Origin: Candidatus Aquidulcis sp.
Lineage (GTDB): Bacteria > Chloroflexota > Anaerolineae > Anaerolineales > E44-bin32
Assembly: GCA_020723365.1 (NCBI GenBank)
Contig: DYJB01000071.1
Span: 4,655 to 12,939, forward strand
Reading direction: 5' to 3'
Length of the DNA stretch: 8,285 nt
The notes under the pieces are model-generated. The model made no database searches, was not told the DNA's origin, and was given only the letters and a program-made list of their open reading frames with translations. The translations under genes and the position numbers were made by a program. The stretch's first letter is position 1. Each line of letters starts with the position of its first letter. Shown here one piece after another: positions 1 through 6,314 of the stretch.

Positions 1-245
1 TCAAGTTCCTGGGCAACACCGCCATCCTGGGAACGTACTATGCCCTGCTCTCCCACAGCGAGCGCGAGCGGCTGCAGCACATCGCTCGATCCATGACCTA
101 TCTCGAGCTCTCGGCCGACAACACCTTCTACGACGCCTTTACGGCGGCGCTCTTCCTGCCCCACACCGAGATCGTCCGTTTCCCGAGCGTGGCCAGCATC
201 TGGGAAGGCGAGGGCGGCAAGCCATCGGCGGAGGCGGCAGGATGA
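1..245 (+). CDS. RACo-like corrinoid reductive activator, C-terminal end (partial)
   Basis: This is the last 80 codons of a gene that starts left of the window; the reading frame begins at base 3 and ends at TGA 243-245. The visible protein has GNTAILGTYYALLS near its start, then a YLELS motif and a stretch ending TAALFLPHTEIVRFPSV. From memory this order matches the C-terminal ASKHA-type (DUF4445) domain of the RACo/RamA family. Those proteins carry an N-terminal 2Fe-2S ferredoxin domain and use ATP to drive reduction of the inactive Co(II) corrinoid of the corrinoid iron-sulfur protein or of methyltransferases. The ferredoxin and the rest of the ATPase lie outside the window, so the family call rests on the C-terminus only. 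Its stop overlaps the next start (ATGA), which points to translational coupling with the radical SAM gene. The acsE and cooC-like genes downstream support a role in the Wood-Ljungdahl pathway. Confidence 0.78.
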   Translation, partial: KFLGNTAILGTYYALLSHSERERLQHIARSMTYLELSADNTFYDAFTAALFLPHTEIVRFPSVASIWEGEGGKPSAEAAG

Positions 246-1141
246 GCCTGGACGGGCTGCATGTCCTGCTGACTTACCGCTGCACCTTCCGCTGCGATCA
301 CTGCTTTGTATGGGGAAGCCCGGATCAGGGCGGCGCCTTCACGAAGGCTTCCATCGACGCCGTGCTCGATCAGGCGCTCGATCTCGGGACGATCCACTCG
401 GTGTTCTTCGAGGGCGGCGAGCCCTTCCTGTACTACCCGATCCTGCTTGAGGCCGTGCGTGCATCTGCGCAGCGCGGGTTCCAGGTCGGGATCGTCACCA
501 ATGGCTACTGGGCCACGACGGCCGATGACGCCCGGGTCTGGCTGGAGCCCTTCGCCGGCCACCTGGACTCGCTCTCGGCTTCGACCGATGAGCTGCACTT
601 CGCGAATCGCGTCAGCCCGGAAGCGCAGCACATCCTCGAGGCGTGCCGTGCGCTGGGCATTCCGGCCGACCTGATCGTGTGTGACGTCCCGCAGGGGCCT
701 GGGCAACCGGCACGGCGCGGTGCGGTCGTGGAGGGCGGCCCGATCCTGTACCGCGGGCGGGCAACGCAGACGCTTGCTCCCAAGGTGCCTTCCCTGGCCT
801 GGGAGTCGTTCGACGAGTGCCCTCACGAGCGGCTCGACGACCCAGGGCGCGTCCACCTCGATCCCATGGGCAACCTGCACCTGTGTCAGGGCCTGGTGAT
901 GGGGAATCTGTTCGAACGACCCCTCAAGGAGATCGTCGCCGGCTACCGGCCGGCCAAGCACCCGATCGTCGGCCCGCTACTGCGTGGCGGTCCGGCCGAG
1001 CTCGTGCGCCGCTACGACGTGCCGCACGCCGAGGGTTACGCCGACGCGTGCCATCTGTGTTTTTCCGCCCGCCTGGCGCTCCGGGCGCGCTTCCCGGCCG
1101 AGCTTGGCCCCGATCCAATGTACGGCGAGGCGGCCTCATGA
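242..1141 (+). CDS. Radical SAM protein with SPASM/twitch-like auxiliary cysteines
   Basis: This 299-residue protein carries the radical SAM CxxxCxxC motif at Cys14, Cys18 and Cys21, which binds the 4Fe-4S cluster that cleaves S-adenosylmethionine. The SAM-binding GGEP motif is at residues 58-61, followed by a typical IVTNGYW strand at 84-90. The C-terminal third has four further cysteines, Cys193 (DECPHE), Cys215 (NLHLCQG) and the Cys270/Cys273 pair (CHLC). They are spaced like the auxiliary iron-sulfur ligands of SPASM/twitch domains, with a typical GNLFERPLKEI segment between them. The ATG at 242 overlaps the upstream stop and has GGAGG at 230-234, seven bases away. The stop overlaps the next gene in the same ATGA way. 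The substrate cannot be read from the sequence. Its position between a RACo-like activator and a CooC-like ATPase suggests a link to CODH/ACS or corrinoid protein maturation, but that is inference. Confidence 0.88.
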   Translation: MSLDGLHVLLTYRCTFRCDHCFVWGSPDQGGAFTKASIDAVLDQALDLGTIHSVFFEGGEPFLYYPILLEAVRASAQRGFQVGIVTNGYWATTADDARVWLEPFAGHLDSLSASTDELHFANRVSPEAQHILEACRALGIPADLIVCDVPQGPGQPARRGAVVEGGPILYRGRATQTLAPKVPSLAWESFDECPHERLDDPGRVHLDPMGNLHLCQGLVMGNLFERPLKEIVAGYRPAKHPIVGPLLRGGPAELVRRYDVPHAEGYADACHLCFSARLALRARFPAELGPDPMYGEAAS

Positions 1142-2184
1142 ACCGCACCGTCGATCCAGTGCTCGACTGGCTGCTCGAGAAGCGCGACCCGGGCGTGCGC
1201 GCCTTCGCCCTGCGCGATCTGCTGGGCGCGCCGGGCGACGAGAGCGAGGTGCGGGCGGCGCGCCGGGCGGCGCTGCGCGCCTCACCGGTGCGCGAGATCC
1301 TGGAAGCGCAGCAGCCCGAGGGCTGGTGGGGGAAGCCGGGGCCCGGCTACGGCCCCAAGTACCGCAGCACGCTCTGGTCGATGATCTTCCTGGGGCAGCT
1401 CGGCGCCGACGGCGGCGATCGCCGCGTGCGGCTCGGCGCGGACTACGTCTTCACCCACAGCCGCGCCCGCGAGCCCTACGGCGGCTTCAGCTACAACGGC
1501 ACCCCGGCCGGCCTGTTTCACTGTCTGCAGGGCAACCTGTGCGCCTCGCTGCTCGAGCTGGGCTTTGGCGACGACCCGCGCCTGCAAGGGGCGCTCGATT
1601 GGCTGGCGCGCAGCATCACCGGCGACGGGATCCTGCCGGCGAGCGCACGGCCGATGCCGGCCGCGAAGGCCCACGATGAGGCGGGGCGCTACTTCCGGTC
1701 GGGCAATTCCGGCCCGGGCTTCCTGTGCGCCGCCAACAGCCAGCAAGCCTGCGCGTGGGGCGCCATTCCGGCCCTCGATGCGTTGAGCCGCATCCCGCCT
1801 CGCCGCCGCACGCGGGCTGTCAGCAGGGCCATCGAGGCAGGCACCGCCTTCCTGCTGAGCCGCGATCCGGCTGTGGCCGACTACCCCACCCCGACCGGCG
1901 GGCCGCCCAGCCGCAGCTGGTTCCAGTTCGGCTACCCCCTCGGGTACGTGCAGGACGTGCTGCGCAATCTGGAGGTGCTGACGGCGCTGGGGTATGGCCG
2001 GGACGGCAGGCTGCAGCGTGCCGGGGCGGACCTGCTTCGCCTCCGCGGCGCAGACGGCCGCTGGACGATGCGCTACTCGTACAAGGGCAAGGTGTGGGCC
2101 GACGTAGAGGCCAAGGGCAAGCCGAGCAAATGGGTAACGTTGCGCGCACGACGAGTCTTGAAGCGTATGGGAGTAACGGTATGA
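1138..2184 (+). CDS. Terpenoid-cyclase-fold (alpha/alpha barrel) protein of unknown function
   Basis: The 348-residue product resembles a family of prenyltransferase/squalene-oxidase-like proteins that databases often mislabel as nitrogen fixation protein NifH; it has no P-loop and is not NifH. Visible family features are an N-terminal helical segment (VRAFALRDLLG, 20-30), a QW-like repeat QQPEGWWGKP (58-67), YGPKYRSTLWS (71-81), HCLQGN (128-133), Cys197 and Cys205 in a central block, FQFGYPLGY (262-270) and the tail KGKPSKWVTLRARRVLKR (326-343). No DxDD catalytic motif of squalene-hopene cyclases is present, so terpene cyclisation is unlikely. There is no signal peptide or membrane segment, suggesting a cytosolic protein. 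The frame is open further upstream, but that extension lies inside the radical SAM gene. ATG 1138 is favoured because it overlaps the upstream stop and has GAGG at 1127-1130. It is translationally coupled to both neighbours. Confidence 0.8.
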   Translation: MNRTVDPVLDWLLEKRDPGVRAFALRDLLGAPGDESEVRAARRAALRASPVREILEAQQPEGWWGKPGPGYGPKYRSTLWSMIFLGQLGADGGDRRVRLGADYVFTHSRAREPYGGFSYNGTPAGLFHCLQGNLCASLLELGFGDDPRLQGALDWLARSITGDGILPASARPMPAAKAHDEAGRYFRSGNSGPGFLCAANSQQACAWGAIPALDALSRIPPRRRTRAVSRAIEAGTAFLLSRDPAVADYPTPTGGPPSRSWFQFGYPLGYVQDVLRNLEVLTALGYGRDGRLQRAGADLLRLRGADGRWTMRYSYKGKVWADVEAKGKPSKWVTLRARRVLKRMGVTV

Positions 2185-2945
2185 CCACCACGATCGCACT
2201 GGCGGGCAAGGGAGGCACGGGCAAGACCACCGTGGCGGCGCTGCTGATACGCGCCCTGACGCGGCGCTCCTCGCGACCGGTGCTGGCGATCGACGCCGAT
2301 CCGGCCACCAATCTGCACATGGCCCTCGGGCTGCCCATGCCGGCCACGGCCGGCGAGATCCGCGAGGAGATGCTCGACGCGGCCCAGGCGGGGCAGCTGG
2401 GGGTCTCGATCAGCCGGCATGACTACCTGACGCGCGAGATCCGCATGGCGCTGGAGGAGGGTGACCAGGTCGACCTGCTGGCCATGGGGCGCCCGGAAGG
2501 GCAGGGCTGCTATTGCGCCGTCAATCACCTGCTGCGCCAGATCGTCGACGATCTCGGCCGCAGCTATGACTTCGTCGTGATCGACAACGAGGCCGGCATG
2601 GAGCACATCGCCCGGCGCACGACCAAGGACGTCGACCTGCTGCTGGTGGTCACCGACCCCAGCCTGCGCGGGCTGCGCAAGGCGGCCAGCATCGCCGAGA
2701 TGGCCCGCGATATCGAGGTCAACGTGAAGAAGTCGATGCTGATCGTCAACCGCGTGGAAGGGGAGCTGACGCCCGAGCAGCAGACGGGCATCGAGGCCAC
2801 GCACCTGGAGCTGGCGGCCGTGATTCCGGCCGATTCTCGCGTCAACCAGCTCGACGCCCTGGGGCAGCCGCTGCTGCACGTGGACGGGGACTCGCCGGCC
2901 GGCCAGGCGGTGGACGCCATGACCAGCCGTCTCGTGAAGATCTGA
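2181..2945 (+). CDS. cooC: CooC/AcsF-type nickel-insertion ATPase
   Basis: This 254-residue protein is a MinD/NifH-class P-loop ATPase of the CooC/AcsF branch, which supports nickel insertion into carbon monoxide dehydrogenase (CooC) or acetyl-CoA synthase (AcsF). The deviant Walker A motif GKGGTGKTT occupies residues 9-17, with the signature lysine Lys10. IDADPATN at 37-44 is the switch I region, and VIDNEAGMEH at 133-142 is the Walker B/switch II region. The CxC at Cys110 and Cys112 (GCYCAVN) is the metal-binding pair that distinguishes CooC proteins from ordinary MinD and, at the dimer interface, binds nickel or zinc in characterised members. ATG 2181 overlaps the upstream stop and has GGGAG at 2169-2173, seven bases away. 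An upstream in-frame extension is rejected because it lies within the preceding gene. The next gene, acsE, begins 16 bases after the stop. CooC and AcsF cannot be told apart from this sequence alone. Confidence 0.92.
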   Translation: MTTTIALAGKGGTGKTTVAALLIRALTRRSSRPVLAIDADPATNLHMALGLPMPATAGEIREEMLDAAQAGQLGVSISRHDYLTREIRMALEEGDQVDLLAMGRPEGQGCYCAVNHLLRQIVDDLGRSYDFVVIDNEAGMEHIARRTTKDVDLLLVVTDPSLRGLRKAASIAEMARDIEVNVKKSMLIVNRVEGELTPEQQTGIEATHLELAAVIPADSRVNQLDALGQPLLHVDGDSPAGQAVDAMTSRLVKI

Positions 2946-2961
2946 CCCCAAGGAGGGGACC

Positions 2962-3885
2962 ATGTACAAGATCGGGGAGAACATCCACATCATCTCGCCC
3001 CGCGTCAAGGAGGCCCTGGCCGCCCGCGACGGCGCTTTCTTCGTCGACCTGGCGCGCAAGCAGCAGGCCGCCGGGGCGGACGTGCTGGACCTGAACATCG
3101 GTCCACAGAAGAAGGCCGGCGTTGAGGTCGTCGACTGGCTGGTGGACGTCATGCAGGAGGCGGTGCCGGGCATGACGCTGTCCTTCGACACCACCAACCT
3201 GGCGGCGATCGAAGCCGGGTTGAAGAAGGTGGGCGCCAACGCCATCATCAACTCCACCTCGGCCGAGGAAGAACGCCTGGCGAACGTCCCGCCTCTGGCC
3301 GCCAAATACGGGTCCAAGCTGATCGCCCTGTGCATGGAGAAGAGCGGCATCCCGGTGAGCGCCGACGCCCGCGTCGGGATCGCCATGGAGAAGCTCATCC
3401 CCCGCGCCCAGGAAGTCGGGGTCCCGATGGAGAACCTGCTGGTCGACCCCCTAATCCTGACGGTTTCCGGCTGCCAGGAGTACGTTCCACATGCGATTGA
3501 AACCGTGCGCATGGTTAAGATGGTCATGGATCCGGCGCCCATGACGGTCGTCGGCCTGTCGAACGTTTCCAACCAGGTCCCGGCCGAGATGCGCCCGCTG
3601 ATCAACCGGGTCTACATGGTGATGCTGATGGGCGCCGGGCTGGACGGCGCCATCCTGGATCCACTGGACAAGGAGCTGATGGACCTGATTCGGACCGTCG
3701 AAACCCGCGATGCCAGCACGCCGCTGGGCGCGCTGTACCTCAAGCTGTTCGACGCCTTCGCTGCCGGGAGCGAACTGCAGCACGAAGACGTGGACCATTC
3801 CGACCCGAGTCAGGCGGAAGTCTGGAAGACCGTCCAGGTGCTCTTGAACAAGGTCATCTATACCGACTCGTACCTCCGGCTGTAG
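2962..3885 (+). CDS. acsE: Methyltetrahydrofolate:corrinoid iron-sulfur protein methyltransferase
   Basis: AcsE (MeTr) transfers the methyl group of 5-methyl-tetrahydrofolate to Co(I) of the corrinoid iron-sulfur protein, joining the methyl branch to acetyl-CoA synthase. The 307-residue sequence is a pterin-binding TIM barrel. Remembered against the Moorella enzyme, the key positions are kept: LDLNIGP at 42-48, FDTTN at 75-79 (Asp76 for Asp75), INSTS at 96-100 (Asn97 for Asn96), VDPLI at 161-165 (Asp162 for Asp160) and GLSNVSNQ at 198-205, where Asn201 corresponds to the catalytic Asn199. The end VLLNKVIYTDSY matches the usual C-terminal helix. The protein is about 45 residues longer than the 262-residue Moorella protein. 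The extra length falls around residues 243-289, before the last helix. The start has AGGAGG at 2951-2956, five bases upstream, the strongest ribosome binding site in the window. Confidence 0.93.
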   Translation: MYKIGENIHIISPRVKEALAARDGAFFVDLARKQQAAGADVLDLNIGPQKKAGVEVVDWLVDVMQEAVPGMTLSFDTTNLAAIEAGLKKVGANAIINSTSAEEERLANVPPLAAKYGSKLIALCMEKSGIPVSADARVGIAMEKLIPRAQEVGVPMENLLVDPLILTVSGCQEYVPHAIETVRMVKMVMDPAPMTVVGLSNVSNQVPAEMRPLINRVYMVMLMGAGLDGAILDPLDKELMDLIRTVETRDASTPLGALYLKLFDAFAAGSELQHEDVDHSDPSQAEVWKTVQVLLNKVIYTDSYLRL

Positions 3886-3913
3886 ACGCGGAGAGGGGAG
3901 TCCGCTGCGCATC

Positions 3914-3936
3914 GACCGGCGGCCCGGCTGCCGGTC
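3914..3936 (+). promoter_or_regulatory. Intergenic hairpin before malic enzyme
   Basis: A perfect 7-bp stem (GACCGGC at 3914-3920 with GCCGGTC at 3930-3936) encloses a 9-base loop. Its 3' arm abuts the AAGGAG ribosome binding site at 3937-3942. No T-run follows, so it is not a classical rho-independent terminator. Its core 3918-3932 matches 14 of 15 bases of the core of a second hairpin at 6264-6296. Possible roles are mRNA processing or stabilisation within the operon, or modulation of initiation at the malic enzyme gene; the sequence does not decide between them. Confidence 0.5.
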
Positions 3937-3949
3937 AAGGAGCAACCCT

Positions 3950-5311
3950 ATGCCGAAGCCCGTTCCACCTGTCGACATTGAGGCGCTCTTGGCGAAAGCC
4001 AAGAAGCCGTCGGCGGATGCGATGGTCATGCATCCGTTCTATCGCGGCAAGGTCGAGACCGCCTTGAAGTGCTGCGTGCGCGACTTCAACGACTTTGCCA
4101 TCTGGTACACGCCCGGGGTGGCCGCCTCCTGCCGGGCGATCGCCGAGGACCTCGAACTGGCCTACGAGCACACCAGCAAGTGGAATACGGTGGCGGTGGT
4201 CTCGGATGGCACCCGCGTGCTGGGCCTGGGCGACATCGGTCCGGAGGCCGGCCTGCCCGTGATGGAGGGCAAGGCGCTGCTGTTCAAGTACCTGGGCGGC
4301 GTCGATGCCTGGCCCATCATGCTGGACACCAAGGACCCGGACAAGATCATCGAGACGGTGATGCTGATCCAGCCAGGGTTCGGCGGCGTCAACCTGGAGG
4401 ACATCTCCCAGCCCAAGTGCTTCCGCATCCTGGATACGCTGCGGGCCCGGGCGGAGATCCCCATCTGGCACGATGACCAGCAGGGCACGGCCACCGTCAC
4501 GCTGGCCGGGCTGATCAATGCCCTGAAGATCACGGGGCGCACGATCGGCGACGCCCGCATCACCTTCGTCGGCTCGGGCGCCTCCAATGTGGCCTGCGCC
4601 CGGCTGATCTTCGCCCACGGCGCCGATCCGGCCAAGTGCACGGTGGTCGACAGCAAGGGCATCCTGCACAAGGGCCGCAGCGACGTCGAAATGCGCAAGT
4701 CCGAGTTCGTCGACAAGTGGAAGATGTGCCAGATCACCAACGGTGAAAACCGCCAGGGCGATATCCCCGAGGCGATGCGAGGCGCCGACGTGGTCATCGC
4801 CCTGTCCAAGCCGGGGCCGGATGTCATCCTGCCGGAATGGGTGCGCGGCATGGCGCCCGACCCCGTGGTCTTCTGCTGCGCCAACCCGGTGCCCGAGATG
4901 TGGCCGTGGGACGCCCAGGCCGCCGGCGCCGCCGTGATCGCCACCGGCCGCTCGGACTTCCCCAACCAGGTCAACAACTCGTGCGGCTTCCCCGGCATCT
5001 TCCGCGGCACGCTCGACGTACGCGCCACGACGATCACCGATTCGATGTGCATCGCGGCCGCCCTGGCGCTGGCCGGGATGGCCGAGGAGAAGGGCCTGCG
5101 GCCGGACTACATCGTGCCCAACATGGACGAGTGGGAGGTCTTCCCGCGCGAGGCGGCCGCCGTGGCCATGAAGGCCATCGAGGAGGGCGTGGCGCGCAAG
5201 AAGATGACCTACGAAGAGGAGCTCAAGAACGCCGAAGAGATCATCGGCCGTTCACGCCGGCTCACCAAGACCATGATGGACGACGGGTTCATCGCCGCGC
5301 CACCGGCCTAG
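3950..5311 (+). CDS. NAD(P)-dependent malic enzyme (oxaloacetate-decarboxylating)
   Basis: This 453-residue cytosolic enzyme converts malate and NAD(P)+ to pyruvate, CO2 and NAD(P)H, or runs in reverse as an anaplerotic carboxylation. The N-terminal malic domain holds YTPGVA at 53-58 with the catalytic Tyr53, GDIGPEAGLPVMEGKA at 94-109 with the catalytic Lys108, and the metal-ligand region NLEDI at 148-152 followed by HDDQQGTA at 174-181. The C-terminal Rossmann domain has GSGASN at 208-213, then ANPVPEMWP at 311-319 and GRSDFPNQVNN at 333-343. Length and motif order fit the short bacterial/archaeal type without a phosphotransacetylase extension. Coenzyme preference is not assigned. AAGGAG at 3937-3942 lies seven bases before ATG 3950. 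Beside acsE it probably manages the pyruvate/malate pool made from acetyl-CoA, or supplies reduced nicotinamide; this role is inferred from context. Confidence 0.94.
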   Translation: MPKPVPPVDIEALLAKAKKPSADAMVMHPFYRGKVETALKCCVRDFNDFAIWYTPGVAASCRAIAEDLELAYEHTSKWNTVAVVSDGTRVLGLGDIGPEAGLPVMEGKALLFKYLGGVDAWPIMLDTKDPDKIIETVMLIQPGFGGVNLEDISQPKCFRILDTLRARAEIPIWHDDQQGTATVTLAGLINALKITGRTIGDARITFVGSGASNVACARLIFAHGADPAKCTVVDSKGILHKGRSDVEMRKSEFVDKWKMCQITNGENRQGDIPEAMRGADVVIALSKPGPDVILPEWVRGMAPDPVVFCCANPVPEMWPWDAQAAGAAVIATGRSDFPNQVNNSCGFPGIFRGTLDVRATTITDSMCIAAALALAGMAEEKGLRPDYIVPNMDEWEVFPREAAAVAMKAIEEGVARKKMTYEEELKNAEEIIGRSRRLTKTMMDDGFIAAPPA

Positions 5312-5333
5312 CCGGGCGGAAAAGGAGACCACC

Positions 5334-6239
5334 ATGCATGACTTGATCATCCTGGGCGGTGGGCCGGCCGGCCTGACGGCCACCATCTACGCGCTGCGCA
5401 AGCGCCTGGACGTGCTGCTCATCACCCGCGACCTGGGCGGCAAGACCAACTACCGGTTGCAGCTGCCGTTCGTCGAGAAGCACCTGGTGATCACCGGCGA
5501 GGAGGTCGTCAGCCGCTTCGCCAACGAGGTCGAGTATCTCGAGTTCGCCCGCGTGCTCGACAAGGCCGTCAAGGTCACCCGCCTGACGAACGGCTTCCAG
5601 GTGGAGACGCGCGGCGGCCAGACCTACGAGGCCCGGGCGCTGATCGTGGCCACCGGCGCGCTCGGGCAGCGGCTGCAGGTGCCGGGCGAGCAGGAGTACA
5701 TGATGCGCGGGCTGTGCTACAGCGCCGTGTCGTATGCGCCCCTGTTCATCGAGCGCCAGACGGCCGTCATCGGCGACGGCGCCCTGGCCCTGCGCTCGAC
5801 GGCCGAGCTGGCGCGCATCGCCGCCAAGGTCACCCTCGTCGCCCCGACCCATGGCGAGCTCGATACGCCCATGGGGCGGCGCGTGCGCGCCTCCAAGAAC
5901 GTCGAGGTACTGGAAGGCTACAAGGTCCAGGCCGTCAAGGGCGACGAGTACGCCCGCCGCATCGTCATCGCCAAGGACGGGCAGACGCGCGAACTGGAAG
6001 CCGATGCCTTCTTCGTCGAAGTCGACCTGGTGCCGCAGTCGGAGATCGTCGCCGGCCTGCTGGAGCTTGACGCCGGCAAGCACATCAAGGTCGATGCCCG
6101 CAACCGGACCTCGGCGCAGGGAATCTTCGCCGCCGGGGATGTCACCGACGTGATCTCGGAACAGGTGCTGATCTCGGTCGGCGAGGGCGCCAAGGCCGCC
6201 CTGGCGGCATACGAGTACCTTCTGCAGCAGCCCGACTGA
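5334..6239 (+). CDS. Thioredoxin-reductase-like FAD oxidoreductase lacking the CxxC
   Basis: This 301-residue two-Rossmann flavoprotein has the thioredoxin reductase layout: FAD-binding GGGPAG at 8-13, ATG at 106-108, a second dinucleotide fold starting GDGALA at 147-152 and the FAD-closing FAAGDVTD at 265-272. The segment that should contain the redox CxxC reads GLCYSAVSYA (126-135), so Cys128 is the only cysteine in the whole protein and no active-site disulfide can form. The NADPH-specific HRRxxxR motif is also absent; the equivalent stretch after the second fold reads VAPTHGELD (169-177). It is therefore unlikely to reduce thioredoxin. A ferredoxin/flavodoxin:NAD(P) oxidoreductase of the thioredoxin-reductase-like type, or a subunit transferring electrons to another protein, is more plausible. 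AAGGAG at 5322-5327, six bases before the ATG, supports the start. It follows the malic enzyme by 22 bases and lies two genes before hdrA. Confidence 0.85.
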   Translation: MHDLIILGGGPAGLTATIYALRKRLDVLLITRDLGGKTNYRLQLPFVEKHLVITGEEVVSRFANEVEYLEFARVLDKAVKVTRLTNGFQVETRGGQTYEARALIVATGALGQRLQVPGEQEYMMRGLCYSAVSYAPLFIERQTAVIGDGALALRSTAELARIAAKVTLVAPTHGELDTPMGRRVRASKNVEVLEGYKVQAVKGDEYARRIVIAKDGQTRELEADAFFVEVDLVPQSEIVAGLLELDAGKHIKVDARNRTSAQGIFAAGDVTDVISEQVLISVGEGAKAALAAYEYLLQQPD

Positions 6240-6263
6240 GCGCCGCACCGGGGCCAACCACGT

Positions 6264-6296
6264 GCCGGAGCGGGCGGCCCGCCTGCCCGCTCCGGC
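6264..6296 (+). promoter_or_regulatory. Strong intergenic hairpin before GNAT gene
   Basis: A perfect 12-bp GC-rich inverted repeat (GCCGGAGCGGGC at 6264-6275 with GCCCGCTCCGGC at 6285-6296) encloses a 9-base loop. It lies 24 bases after the flavoprotein stop and five bases before the GAGGAG ribosome binding site of the next gene at 6301-6306. There is no downstream T-run, so intrinsic termination is doubtful, although GC-rich genomes can use U-poor terminators. The core 6273-6287 repeats the core of the hairpin at 3914-3936 with one base difference, also at the same place relative to a ribosome binding site. Confidence 0.65.
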
Positions 6297-6314
6297 TCCA
6301 GAGGAGCCGCAGGG

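Noticed and set aside
817..1137. An upstream in-frame extension of the terpenoid-cyclase-fold gene
   Set aside because: This stretch encodes the cysteine-containing C-terminus of the radical SAM protein in another frame; the ATGA overlap at 1138 and GAGG at 1127-1130 favour the internal ATG.
1138..2184. Assignment of the product as nitrogenase reductase NifH, a frequent database label for this family
   Set aside because: There is no P-loop or NifH cysteine pattern; the sequence has a QW-like repeat and helical terpenoid-cyclase-type layout.
2073..3605. A long open frame on the minus strand opposite cooC and acsE
   Set aside because: It is antisense to two well-supported genes, its translation shows no recognisable motif, and long antisense frames are common in GC-rich coding DNA.
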